Shown here piece after piece: positions 39,254 through 48,095 of a DNA stretch of 64,000 nucleotides. This stretch comes from SZUA-547 sp963669265 (GTDB lineage: Bacteria > Pseudomonadota > Alphaproteobacteria > Rhodobacterales > Rhodobacteraceae), in the NCBI GenBank assembly GCA_963669265.1, contig OY769916.1:3038001-3102000 (forward strand), given 5' to 3'. How positions within the stretch are numbered: position 1 is the first letter of the stretch; every line of letters begins with the position of its first letter. Position numbers and translations under genes: made by a program. The notes beneath the pieces were generated by a model that saw nothing but the letters and a program-made list of their open reading frames with translations, was not told the DNA's origin and ran no database searches.

Positions 39254-40101
39254 GCCCCGCCCGCCGTCGCGCCTGCATTGATCATGTTCGCGGCCGGATC
39301 AAGGTGTCGGAGCGCCGTGTCTGCCGCGTTCTTGGCCAGCATCGTTCGACCCAGAGGCGCCAGCCACAAGGCCGGGCCGACGAAGAGCGCCTGGTCGCGG
39401 ACATGATCGAACTGGCGCGCCAGTATGGCCGCTACGGCTATCGCCGGATCGCAGCTCTGCTGCGAGACGCGGGCTGGCTGGTGAACGACAAGCGCGTCGA
39501 GCGCCTGTGGCGACGGGAGGGGCTGAAAGTGCCTGCAAGGCAACCAAAGAAGGGGCGGCTCTGGCTGAATGACGGATCATGTGTCCGGCTGCGGCCGGAG
39601 CATCGCAATCACGTCTGGTCCTATGACTTCGTCCATTGCCGGACCGATGATGGTCGGGCGTTCCGGACGCTGAACATCCTTGATGAGCATTCCAAGGAAT
39701 GTCTGGCCATCAAGGTGGATCGCAAGCTGAACTCCACCGATGTCATTGATGCGCTCACCGACCTGTTCATCCTGCGCGGCCCACCCGCCTTCATACGCTC
39801 GGACAACGGTCCTGAATTCGTCGCCCAGGCTGTCCGGGACTGGATCGCGGCCGTCGGCGCCAAGACAGCCTACATCGAGCCGGGATCGCCGTGGGAGAAC
39901 GGATACTGCGAGAGCTTCAACGCCCGATTCCGCGATGAGCTGCTCAACGGCGAAATCTTCTACAGTCTGCGCGAGGCCCAAATCCTGATCGAGCAATGGA
40001 GGCGACACTACAATACGAAGCGCCCACACAGCGCCCTGGGATACCGACCGCCAGCGCCGGAAAGCTTCGTTCCAATGGACCGGAGACCAGCCGTGCACTA
40101 A
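39250..40101 (+). CDS. IS3-family transposase OrfB (DDE)
   Basis: The OrfB part of about 283 residues in the -1 frame relative to OrfA; sequence similarity begins at LSPARRRACIDHV at 39250. The rve integrase-core acids are all present: Asp in VWSYDFVHCRTDDG, Asp in IRSDNGPEFVA and Glu in GSPWENGYCESFN. It probably has no independent start and is made by frameshifting. The frame is intact, so the element could be active. Confidence 0.9.
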   Translation, partial: LSPARRRACIDHVRGRIKVSERRVCRVLGQHRSTQRRQPQGRADEERLVADMIELARQYGRYGYRRIAALLRDAGWLVNDKRVERLWRREGLKVPARQPKKGRLWLNDGSCVRLRPEHRNHVWSYDFVHCRTDDGRAFRTLNILDEHSKECLAIKVDRKLNSTDVIDALTDLFILRGPPAFIRSDNGPEFVAQAVRDWIAAVGAKTAYIEPGSPWENGYCESFNARFRDELLNGEIFYSLREAQILIEQWRRHYNTKRPHSALGYRPPAPESFVPMDRRPAVH

Positions 40102-40414
40102 CAATCAAACCGGACCAGTCAGGCGGGGCTGCTCACCTGCCTTATGGCGCAAAGCGGTCAATCGCACATTCTGGCAACGGGTCTGCCTTGGGTCATCGCC
40201 GTTCATCTGACCAAAATACTCAGATGACGGCATTGTCCGCATACTGGGCGATGAGGTCAGGTGCCGTGAACGGCGGTTCGAGACCAGAGCAGACTTCGCT
40301 GAGGCGACAGGGGTTGGCCATCTACCGCAGAGCGCCAACAAGTGGCGCCAAAGGCCAATAGCGCTACAAACACTTCTGGTGCCAGTTCGAATTTCCTTGA
40401 GGAAAAGATCAGCA

Positions 40415-42517
40415 ATGACCACACGCCGCCGCTTCATACAATCCGTTCCCGCCGTGGGCGCCGCCTTCGCAGTGGCGCCGCATATTCTGCTCGACGATGG
40501 GTCTGCGCAGGCCCAGACCGTCGCGCCTGCCTCTGGGCATTTTCACCCGAAGGGCAAGCCGCCATCACGGCACACGCTTAAGATTCTGGCCAAAGCACGA
40601 GAGACGCTGCCCTTTTCCGACACTCGCGATTTCGACGAGCAGAAGAGGGGCCTAGTCGCCGAAATGGCGGAGCCGCAGATTATGGCGGATGCCGGTCACG
40701 TGGCCTGGGACCGAGGCGCTTTCGACTTCATCGACGAGCGCGACGACTGGGACACGATCCACCCCTCGCTGATGCGCATTTCCAAGCTTAATCAGAACTA
40801 CGGACTCTACGAGGTGATCCCGGGCATCTACCAAGTGCGCGGCTTTGATCTTTCCGATATCTCGTTCGTACGCGGCAAGACCGGTTGGATCGTGATCGAT
40901 CCGCTGATAAGCGCCGAGACAGCGCGCGCAGCCTTAAATTTGTTCCGTGAGCATATTGGAGGCGACGACCCCATCTCCGCCGTGATCTATTCGCACTCAC
41001 ATGGCGACCACTGGGGCGGCGTGCGCGGCGTCATCGATGAGGCGGATGTGCGCGCCGGCAAGGTCGAGGTGATCGCGCCGCGCGACTTCATGGAACACAC
41101 GATCTCTGAGAACGTCTACGCCGGCAATGCGATGAACCGGCGACTGTCCTACCAATACGGCTCTCAGTTGGCCGCCAGCCCCTACGGCTTCGTCAACCAG
41201 GGCCTCGGCAAGACCATATCCTCAGGTGCGGTAGGTCTGATCGCACCGACGCGCATCATCGAGGAAGATATCGAGTTTCTGGAAGTTGATGGCGTCGGCA
41301 TGGTCTTCCAGAACACGCCGGGCACCGAGGCGCCGTCCAACATGAACACCTGGATCCCGGACATGAAGGCGCTCTGGATGGCGGAGAACGTCACCGCGAC
41401 GCTTCACAATATCTACACGCTTCGCGGCGCGCCGGTGCGCGACCCTCTTCGCTGGTCGAAGTATATCTCCCGCGCCATGCACCTGTTCGCCGGCGAGGCC
41501 GAGGTGATGTTCTACTCCCACCATTGGCCGCGCTGGGGCAATGATCGGATCATGGAAGTGCTGGCGGCCCAGAGGGATCTCTACGCGCACATGAACAATC
41601 AGGTGCTGCACCTCGCCAACCAGGGCGTGACAATCAACCAGATCCACAATGTCTATGAGCTGTCAGAGGGGTTGAAGCAGCAATGGCACACGCGTGGCTA
41701 TCACGGCTCTCCCGAACACAATAGTCGCGGCGTGATCCAGCGCTTCCTCGGGTTTTGGGACGCAAATCCAGCCACTCTGACTCCGCTGTCACCTGAGGAA
41801 TCCGCGCCGCTTTATGTCGAGATGATGGGCGGCCTTGAGAAGATCATGACCAAGGGCCGCGAGCTTCACGACGCGGGCGAATATAAATCCGCGTCAGAAA
41901 TCCTGAAAAAGCTGTTCCTTTCGGACCCCAGCAATCAGGATGCGCGCGACCTGTTGGCCGATGTCTATGAACAGCTTGGATATCAGCAGGAAAATCCGGG
42001 CCTTCGGAACAGCTTCCTCGCCGGAGCATATGAACTGCGTTCCGGCATTTCCGACGTGGAGGTGGTCGACAGCGCCACCGCGGACGTCATCCGCGCCATG
42101 TCGACAGAGCTGTTCCTGAACTTCCTCGGCATCAAGATGGACAGCCGCAAGGCCGAGGGGATGCGGTTCACCATCAACCTCGTCACGCCTGATAACGGCG
42201 AAAAGTTCATCATCGTGATGGAAAACGCCACCCTGACCAATGTGGAGGGGTTCCTGGCTGACGACCCCGACCTTACGCTGACGATCAACCGGACCGATCT
42301 GGAGAAAGCCATGACAGGCGAGGAAACTCTGGAAGCGATGATCGGCGGAGGCGTTGCGCAGGTCGAGGGCGATGTCGCCATCCTCGGTCAACTGGCCTCA
42401 ACGATGGTCGAATTCGATCCGATGTTCGAGCTTCTGCCGGGCACCAAGCGAGCTGAGACCAAGATGGCGAAATCGGAGGCGTTTGAGGCGACGACCGGCG
42501 CTACGATCGCAGAGTAA
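40415..42517 (+). CDS. alkyl sulfatase, SdsA1-type metallo-beta-lactamase fold
   Basis: A 700-residue secondary- or primary-alkyl sulfatase. The N-terminus MTTRRRFIQS plus a hydrophobic stretch is a Tat signal, so it is exported folded to the periplasm. The metallo-beta-lactamase domain has the two-zinc motif HSHGDH (residues 194-199). A dimerisation region and a C-terminal SCP-like domain (DNGEKFIIVMENATLTN) follow, as in SdsA1. It hydrolyses sulfate esters such as dodecyl sulfate to alcohol and sulfate. ATG 40415 has GAGGAAAAG upstream. The gene is flanked by IS3 and IS6-type elements, so it was probably acquired. Confidence 0.92.
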   Translation: MTTRRRFIQSVPAVGAAFAVAPHILLDDGSAQAQTVAPASGHFHPKGKPPSRHTLKILAKARETLPFSDTRDFDEQKRGLVAEMAEPQIMADAGHVAWDRGAFDFIDERDDWDTIHPSLMRISKLNQNYGLYEVIPGIYQVRGFDLSDISFVRGKTGWIVIDPLISAETARAALNLFREHIGGDDPISAVIYSHSHGDHWGGVRGVIDEADVRAGKVEVIAPRDFMEHTISENVYAGNAMNRRLSYQYGSQLAASPYGFVNQGLGKTISSGAVGLIAPTRIIEEDIEFLEVDGVGMVFQNTPGTEAPSNMNTWIPDMKALWMAENVTATLHNIYTLRGAPVRDPLRWSKYISRAMHLFAGEAEVMFYSHHWPRWGNDRIMEVLAAQRDLYAHMNNQVLHLANQGVTINQIHNVYELSEGLKQQWHTRGYHGSPEHNSRGVIQRFLGFWDANPATLTPLSPEESAPLYVEMMGGLEKIMTKGRELHDAGEYKSASEILKKLFLSDPSNQDARDLLADVYEQLGYQQENPGLRNSFLAGAYELRSGISDVEVVDSATADVIRAMSTELFLNFLGIKMDSRKAEGMRFTINLVTPDNGEKFIIVMENATLTNVEGFLADDPDLTLTINRTDLEKAMTGEETLEAMIGGGVAQVEGDVAILGQLASTMVEFDPMFELLPGTKRAETKMAKSEAFEATTGATIAE

Positions 42518-42577
42518 GAGCGCGAAATATGGGACTGTCAGAGGAACTTGGCTTAAGGCGGGGAGGGGGCTCATCTA

Positions 42578-43294
42578 GTGTTCGCCGTGAGTAAGCGTGG
42601 GCCGTTCAAGTACTTCAAAACCAGCCCCGAGATCATCCGCCTGGCGGTGATGATGTATATTCGGTTCCCACTCTCGTTGCGGAATGTCGAGGATCTTCTC
42701 CACGAACGCGGGATCGATGTCAGCCCTGAATCGATCCGGTTCTGGTGGAACCGATTTGGCCCGATCTTCGCTTTCGAAATCTAGCGCAAGCGCCTTGATT
42801 GGATGAAAGCGCACTCGAACTGGCGGTGGCATCTCGACGAAGTGTTCGTGAAGATCAATGGCGAACGACACTATTTGTGGCGAGCTGTCGATCACGAGGG
42901 AGAAGTTCTCGAAACGGTCGTCACCAAACGCCGGGACAAGCGCGCTGCATTGAAATTACTGAAGAAATTGATGAAGCGCTATGGTCAGCCGCGCGAAGTG
43001 GTCACGGACCGGTTGAGGTCCTATAAGGCCGCGCTGCGCGAACTGGGTGCGACGGAGCTTCAGTCAACTGGACGCTGGCTGAACAACAGAGCTGAGAATT
43101 CACATCTGCCGTTCCGACGAAGGGAACGGTCGATGCTCAGGTTCCGGCGCATGCGGAGTTTGCAGATGTTCGCTTCCGTCCATTCTTCCGTCCACAACCT
43201 CTTCAATCGGGAACGCCACCTCCACACACGACACAGTTTCAAGCTGAACCGAACCGCCGCACTAGACGAGTGGCGTCAACTCTGTTCCGCCTAG
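42578..43294 (+). pseudogene. IS6-family transposase interrupted by an amber codon
   Basis: The reading frame encodes an IS6-family DDE transposase: an N-terminal part (FKYFKTSPEIIRLAVMMYI), then the catalytic Asp in WHLDEVFVKI, Asp in VVTDRLRSYK and Glu in NRAENSHLPFRRRE. A TAG at 42782-42784 in the same frame splits it after FAFEI; the downstream part resumes as RKRLDWMKAHSNW. No frameshift is involved. The element is therefore probably inactive unless the codon is suppressed. Its terminal repeats are not clear. Confidence 0.85.
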
Positions 43295-43306
43295 ATTCCC
43301 GCGTGT

Positions 43307-44152
43307 CTAGCCCCCTAGTTCTGGGCCATTTCTTATTAGAGTTTCGGGGATCGGCGGCCTCATGTTCAGCGCCTGGTGCGGGCGGGTGTGGTTGTATTCC
43401 TTGAGCCAGTAACCGATGACGATTTGGGCCTCTTTGGCGGTGGCGAACCATTCCGTGTTCAGCACCTCCCGGCGCAGAGTTCCGTTGAAGCGTTCATTGT
43501 AGCCGTTCTCCCACGGTGAGCCGGGATAGATCCGTATCGGCTTCACGCCGACGCGTTTCAGCCACTCCTGGGTGGTCGCAGCGGCGAATTCCGGCCCGTT
43601 GTCGCTGCGGACGTATTCCGGTTTGCCGTGGCGCAGGAATAGCTCGTAGAGAACCTCCAGCACATCGGCTGAGCCCATCCTGGCCCGGACCTCTACGGCC
43701 AGCGCCTGGCGCGTGTGTTCATCCAGGACCGTCAGCATCTTGTAGCTCCGGCCGTTGCTGAGCTTGTCGTGGACGAAATCGACGCTCCAGACATGGTTCG
43801 GATGGGTCGGCCTGAGCCGGATGATCGAGGCGTCCTTGTGATAGAGACGCCGGCGTTTCTTGTGCCGATGCGGCAACTGCAGCCCTTCTTCCCGCCAGAG
43901 CCGCTCGACTTTCTTGTGGTTCACGCGCCAGCCCTCGACGCGCAACAGCTCCGCGATCTTGCGATAACCGTAGCGGCCATATTGCTTCGCCAGCCGAATG
44001 AGGGCGAGGCGCAGCGCGTTGTCATCCCTCGCGACGGCCTTGTATTGCAAGCTGCTGCGGGCGACGCCGATCACCCGGCAGGTCCGCCGCTCCGACGTCG
44101 CGAGCTTCTGGCGCGTATGGATGACGGCCTGACGAAGCTGGCTCGTCGTCAG
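43307..44152 (-). CDS. IS3-family transposase OrfB (second IS)
   Basis: About 281 residues in the -1 frame of the OrfA at 44149; a GTG at 44074 is the first possible independent start, but similarity begins upstream (LRQAVIHTRQKLATSERR), which favours frameshift expression. The catalytic acids are Asp in VWSVDFVHDKL, Asp in VRSDNGPEFAA and Glu in GSPWENGYNERF. The stop codon at 43307-43309 lies just outside the inferred terminal repeat. The frame is intact. Confidence 0.9.
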   Translation of the reverse strand: MTTSQLRQAVIHTRQKLATSERRTCRVIGVARSSLQYKAVARDDNALRLALIRLAKQYGRYGYRKIAELLRVEGWRVNHKKVERLWREEGLQLPHRHKKRRRLYHKDASIIRLRPTHPNHVWSVDFVHDKLSNGRSYKMLTVLDEHTRQALAVEVRARMGSADVLEVLYELFLRHGKPEYVRSDNGPEFAAATTQEWLKRVGVKPIRIYPGSPWENGYNERFNGTLRREVLNTEWFATAKEAQIVIGYWLKEYNHTRPHQALNMRPPIPETLIRNGPELGG

Positions 44153-44483
44153 GCCCTGGGCTTTAGATAGCTCAGGCTTTCCTTGAGAATGAGCTTGTCC
44201 AGCTCGAGCTCGGCCACGATCTTCTTCAGTCTGGCGTTCTCTTTCTCCAGCGAGCGGAGCTCCGAAAGCTGCGACCGCCCCATCCCACCAAACCGCCTGC
44301 GCCAGTTGTAGTAGGTCGCGTCGCTGATCCCAACGCTACGACATGCCGATTGCACGTCGTCTCCTTCGGCGAGCTTCAGCTCAATCTCCCGAAGAAGCTT
44401 CAATATATCCTCGTCCGAATACCGCTTCCGAGCCATCTCTCATCCCCAATTCTCGGTCAATGTAGTGGCACAGTTTTAGGGGG
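43311..44483 (-). mobile_element. second IS3-family insertion sequence, about 1.17 kb
   Basis: Terminal inverted repeats are CCCCCTAGTTCTGGGCCA (left) and CCCCCTAAAACTGTGCCA (right, opposite strand). It contains OrfA and OrfB in -1 relation. The left end abuts the broken IS6-type transposase. No target duplication is seen. Confidence 0.8.
44149..44436 (-). CDS. IS3-family transposase OrfA (second IS)
   Basis: A 95-residue helix-turn-helix protein (RYSDEDILKLLREIELKLA, SDATYYNWRRRFGGM) with a leucine-zipper tail (LSELRSLEKENARLKKIV). It is the DNA-binding half of the transposase and differs clearly from the OrfA at 38975, so the two IS3 elements are different species. Confidence 0.9.
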   Translation of the reverse strand: MARKRYSDEDILKLLREIELKLAEGDDVQSACRSVGISDATYYNWRRRFGGMGRSQLSELRSLEKENARLKKIVAELELDKLILKESLSYLKPRA

Positions 44484-44654
44484 GAAGGACACGTGCGCAT
44501 AACCAGGCACGCGGGCACATCCGCGAGCCGGGCGATCAGATTCACAATCCGCTGCCAGTTCTCGACCGTTTCGCTTGGTATGTCCGGCATAGCGCAAACC
44601 ATCGCGTATTCTTCCGCTCAATTGTGGTCCGAGCGACTGAGGCTGGTCAAAAGT

Positions 44655-45539
44655 CTAATCACCCAACGTAGGACTCTCCGCCTCCAATTTGTCCTGCGTT
44701 TGAAGCTCGAAATCGCTGGCGAGGTGGCGCTCATGAAGCTGGTCCTCCAGCGGTCCCCACGTCCGGTTCACCTTGCGGCCGCGCCGCACTGCGGGACGGT
44801 TCCAGATGTCCTCCGTCCAACGCTGCACATTCGCGTATTCGCGCACCTGCAGGAAGTTCCCAGCGCCATAGAGCGCGCCGCGCGCCAGATTTCCGTACCA
44901 CGGCCAGGTGGCGATATCGGCGATCGAATAGTCGTCCCCGCCCAAATAGCGCTTGTCGGCAAGTTCCTGATCCAGAACCGAAAGCTGGCGCTTGGTCTCC
45001 ATCGCGTACCGGTCGATCGGATAACGGAGCTTCGCTGGCGCATAGTCGTAGAAATGGCCGAAGCCGCCGCCGAGAAAGGGCGCCGCCCCCTGAAGCCAGA
45101 ACAGCCAGTTCAGCGCTTCGGTGCGCTTGGCCGTGTCTTGCGGCAGAAAATGGCCGAACTTCTCGGCGAGGTAGAGCAGGATGGCGCCGGACTCAAAGAC
45201 GCGCGATCCGGTCTCCCGATCCAAGAGCGCCGGGATTTTGGAGTTCGGGTTCAGCGCGACGAAACCGGATGAAAATTGGTCCCCTTCGCCGATACGGATC
45301 AGCCAGGCGTCGTAGTTGGCGCGCTCGACGCCAAGCTCGATCAGCTCCTCAAGCAGGATGGTGACCTTCACGCCATTGGGCGTCGCGTTCGAATAGAGCT
45401 GCAGCGGCTGCTCGCCCTGCGGCAACGCCTGTTCATGGGTTGCGCCGGCGATGGGGCGGTTGACCTTGGCCCATTCGCCGCCGGATTCCATGTCCCATGT
45501 CCAGATCTCCGGAACCTCGTACTCGGCCTCTTCAAGCAT
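44655..45539 (-). CDS. yghU: YghU-type glutathione transferase (nu class)
   Basis: A 294-residue glutathione-dependent disulfide-bond oxidoreductase. It follows E. coli YghU almost throughout: LYSNATPNGVKVTILLEEL, YDAWLIRIGEGDQFSSGF, NPNSKIPALLD, FESGAILLYLAEKFG and the characteristic LNWLFWLQGAAPFLGGGFGH in pieces. These enzymes act in the cytoplasm on disulfides and organic hydroperoxides with two bound glutathiones. It stands between the IS patch and the UspA-like gene with no obvious operon partner. Confidence 0.93.
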   Translation of the reverse strand: MLEEAEYEVPEIWTWDMESGGEWAKVNRPIAGATHEQALPQGEQPLQLYSNATPNGVKVTILLEELIELGVERANYDAWLIRIGEGDQFSSGFVALNPNSKIPALLDRETGSRVFESGAILLYLAEKFGHFLPQDTAKRTEALNWLFWLQGAAPFLGGGFGHFYDYAPAKLRYPIDRYAMETKRQLSVLDQELADKRYLGGDDYSIADIATWPWYGNLARGALYGAGNFLQVREYANVQRWTEDIWNRPAVRRGRKVNRTWGPLEDQLHERHLASDFELQTQDKLEAESPTLGD

Positions 45540-45831
45540 CGCCCCGCCTTTCGCCCGTTCATTTTTCTCCGCGCGTTCTCGTCACGGCGCTTAACGAACC
45601 ATTTGAGGAACAAAGGCGGGCGACGCCGCTCAACCTGCGAATTCACTTGAACGGGCGGCCACATTCGTTCCAGGCGAATAGGTAGGCCACCACCGGTCAG
45701 GGGTCCAACAAGATCATCGATTTTTAGGGAGCGGTCCCGATTTCGTGACGCGGGGAAACGCCCCGCGCCCTTCGACAATCTAGAGAGCGGCTACGTAGGA
45801 CGCGGAAAAGCAAGGGAACTTCGTTCGAATC

Positions 45832-46239
45832 CTACCTCAATACGAACACCGCGCAGTGCGCGCGGCGGACGACACGAGAGGCGGTTGAGCCGAGGAAATA
45901 GTCGTCGACGCCGGGACGTTGCGATCCAACCAGGATCAGGTCGACTCCATGCGCCTCCGCGTAATTGGCGATTTCGACGCCCGGCTTTCCAGACGCCACG
46001 TCACATGCGACGCCGTCATGTCCCTCGGCGGCGGTCTTAAGCTTGTCCAGAACCTTATCGCTGAGCTTCCGCTCCGGCGTCACGGTGACGAACTCCGCGA
46101 CATAGCTTGGCGCAGGCTCCAGAACGCTCAACAGCGTGATGGCGCCGCCGTCCTCCAGCATGCGCCGGGCGACGCGGATTTTCTCTGCCAGGTCGCTTGT
46201 GTGATCGAGCGCCACGGGGATGAGAATATTCTTATACAT
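45832..46239 (-). CDS. universal stress protein (UspA) family
   Basis: A 135-residue universal stress protein: MYKNILIPVALDHTS at the start, then VDLILVGSQRPGVDDYFLGSTASRVVRRA, split here as the C-terminal core. The usual ATP motif G-x2-G-x9-G-S reads GSQR in the first half, so the second Gly is replaced; ATP binding is uncertain. It lies 67 bases downstream of the ThDP enzyme in the same direction and might share its transcript. Usp proteins support survival under stress; no specific partner is shown. Confidence 0.85.
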   Translation of the reverse strand: MYKNILIPVALDHTSDLAEKIRVARRMLEDGGAITLLSVLEPAPSYVAEFVTVTPERKLSDKVLDKLKTAAEGHDGVACDVASGKPGVEIANYAEAHGVDLILVGSQRPGVDDYFLGSTASRVVRRAHCAVFVLR

Positions 46240-46306
46240 TTTGCGTCTCCTCGTTTTTCTTTGCCGCAGAGCCTTCAGTCACTTCGCATCTAACTAGGCC
46301 GCAAAT

Positions 46307-48091
46307 CTAAGTCGCGACGTGCGACACATCCTTGTCCGGTGAATAGATGTCGAGAATGTTCCAGTGGCCGGTCGTTGGCGTCGGATTGTTCTTCATCGCA
46401 ACATCGATCACCGTCGGATGGCCGCTGTCGATCGCCGCTTGCAGCGCCGGTGCTAACTCGTCCGCCGAGGCGATCTTCATGCCATGCGCGCCGTAGGCCC
46501 GCGCGATCTGGGCGTAGTCGGGTCCGAACTCCGGCGCGCCGGCCTCGCCGGGAAAGACCGTGCCATAGGTCAGGCCGTAATGCGCTTTCTGAAGGCCTGC
46601 GATGGTCCCAAACGCGTTGTTGTTCATCACCAGCCAGATCACGCCCAGACCTTGCTCGACCGCGGTCGCCAGCATGGCGGGGTTCTGGCCGAAACCGCCA
46701 TCGCCGACCATGGAGATCACCACCCGGTCCGGGGCCGCGACCTTGGCGCCGATCGCGCCCGGCGGCCCAAATCCCATCGTCGCGAAACCGCCTGGCGTCA
46801 GGACCGAGCCCGGCGTCAGGATATCGAACTGCTGACCGACGCCGTTCTTGTTCCAGCCGACATCGGTGGTGATGATCGCATCCTCCGGCAGCACGGCGCG
46901 CACGTCGGCGAGGATGCGCTCCGGCATCATCGGGAACGCGTCGCTGGTCGCCATTTCCGTATTTCGGGCGCGGAATTCCGCGCGGGAGTCCGCAATCTTC
47001 TTCACCAGATCCGGCCGTTGGAAGCCATCCGGATAAAGCTCCTTCGCCACTCGCGTCAGCACTTTGAGCGCGGCTTTCGCGTCGGCGACCACGCCGATTT
47101 CGGTGGGATAGTTCCGGCCGATCTCCGAGGGTTCGATGTCGATATGAACGACCCGCGTTTCGGGGATGTTGAACGTGTAGCCGGGATACCAGCTTGAGCA
47201 GTCGGCCTCCTTGAACCGCGTGCCGATGGCGAACAGCCAATCGGCGTTGAGGCAGGACTGGTTCACCAGATCCGTGCCCCAGAAACCGGTCATGCCCATC
47301 ACCAGAGGATGCGCGTCTGAAAGCGCGCCCTTGCCCATCAGGCTATGCGCGACCGGGATCTGCATGTGATCGACAAAGGCCTTCAATTCCTCCGACGCCT
47401 TGGCCAGCAGGATGCCGCCGCCCGCGTAGATCACCGGGTTCTCCGCCTCGCCAAGCGCGGTGACGATCCGGCGGGCGGTCTCGTCATCGATCGAGGGTTT
47501 AACCAGCGATCTTGTGTTGCCGGCGATGCGGTCGAAGGTGGCGTCGTCGATCTCGGCCGAGAAAATGTCCATCGGCACATTGACCAGCACCGGGCCGGGC
47601 TGGCCGCTTTCAGCCAGATGGAACGCTTTCTCCAGGATTTCCGCCATCAGATCGGCGCGGTCCACGCGCCAGGCGCGTTTCACGAAGGGGCGATAGATCT
47701 CATACTGGGCGGCGTCGGCGTGCAGGTTCACTTCCTGATGCGGATGCTTGCCATAGTAGTGGGTCGGGATATCCCCCGCGATCACCACCATCGGAATGCA
47801 ATCGAGCGCGGCGTTGGCGACGCCGGTGGCGCAATTGGTCAGGCCCGGGCTGAGATGCGACAGCACCACCGAGGCCCGGCCGGTCACGCGCGCATAGGCG
47901 TCCGCAGCGTGGCTGGCGATTTGCTCATGCCGCACGTTGATAAAGTCGATCGGACTCGACTCCAACGCCGCCAACACGGCGATATTGGTGTGACCGCACA
48001 GGCCGAACACATGCCGGATCTCACGGCGTTCCAGAAAATCGACCAGATGTTCGGCGACCGTCTTGGTCGTGGTTGAAGCTTCATCCTTCAT
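46307..48091 (-). CDS. ThDP-dependent enzyme, acetolactate-synthase-like, unknown substrate
   Basis: A 594-residue thiamine-diphosphate enzyme. The three domains are visible: Pyr domain with catalytic Glu56 in NVRHEQIASHAADAYAR, central domain with AGGGILLAKASEEL, and PP domain with the ThDP-Mg motif GDGGFGQN (463-470) and NNN (490-492). Acetolactate synthase, glyoxylate carboligase, IolD and Xsc share this fold; it does not match any of these closely. Inside this cluster a carbon-carbon cleaving or ring-opening role is plausible, producing an aldehyde for the acylating dehydrogenase encoded four bases upstream. It is the distal gene of that three-gene unit. Confidence 0.82.
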   Translation of the reverse strand: MKDEASTTTKTVAEHLVDFLERREIRHVFGLCGHTNIAVLAALESSPIDFINVRHEQIASHAADAYARVTGRASVVLSHLSPGLTNCATGVANAALDCIPMVVIAGDIPTHYYGKHPHQEVNLHADAAQYEIYRPFVKRAWRVDRADLMAEILEKAFHLAESGQPGPVLVNVPMDIFSAEIDDATFDRIAGNTRSLVKPSIDDETARRIVTALGEAENPVIYAGGGILLAKASEELKAFVDHMQIPVAHSLMGKGALSDAHPLVMGMTGFWGTDLVNQSCLNADWLFAIGTRFKEADCSSWYPGYTFNIPETRVVHIDIEPSEIGRNYPTEIGVVADAKAALKVLTRVAKELYPDGFQRPDLVKKIADSRAEFRARNTEMATSDAFPMMPERILADVRAVLPEDAIITTDVGWNKNGVGQQFDILTPGSVLTPGGFATMGFGPPGAIGAKVAAPDRVVISMVGDGGFGQNPAMLATAVEQGLGVIWLVMNNNAFGTIAGLQKAHYGLTYGTVFPGEAGAPEFGPDYAQIARAYGAHGMKIASADELAPALQAAIDSGHPTVIDVAMKNNPTPTTGHWNILDIYSPDKDVSHVAT

Positions 48092-48095
48092 CGGA

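Larger units (their letters stand above)
38919..40135 (+). mobile_element. IS3-family insertion sequence, about 1.22 kb
   Basis: It has imperfect terminal inverted repeats: TGAGCCTCCCCCACTGAGTT at the left and, on the opposite strand, TGAGCAGCCCCGCCTGACTG at the right. Two overlapping transposase frames in -1 relation lie inside. No target duplication is visible, which suggests a rearrangement after insertion. Confidence 0.85.

Noticed and set aside
38915..40139. Target-site duplications around the first IS3 element
   Set aside because: The bases next to the two ends (GTTG and CCTG) do not match, so no duplication is claimed.
40136..40414. Frames between the first IS3 element and the alkyl sulfatase
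   Set aside because: They have no similarity or ribosome sites; the stretch looks like IS-flanking debris plus the sulfatase promoter.
45815..45840. GTTCGAATCC, like a tRNA T arm
   Set aside because: No matching acceptor or anticodon arms on either side; it overlaps the end of the UspA-like gene.
46290..47240. 316-codon minus-strand frame and several plus-strand frames inside the catabolic cluster
   Set aside because: They are shadows of the ThDP enzyme and neighbouring genes; the composition is Arg-rich and unlike proteins.
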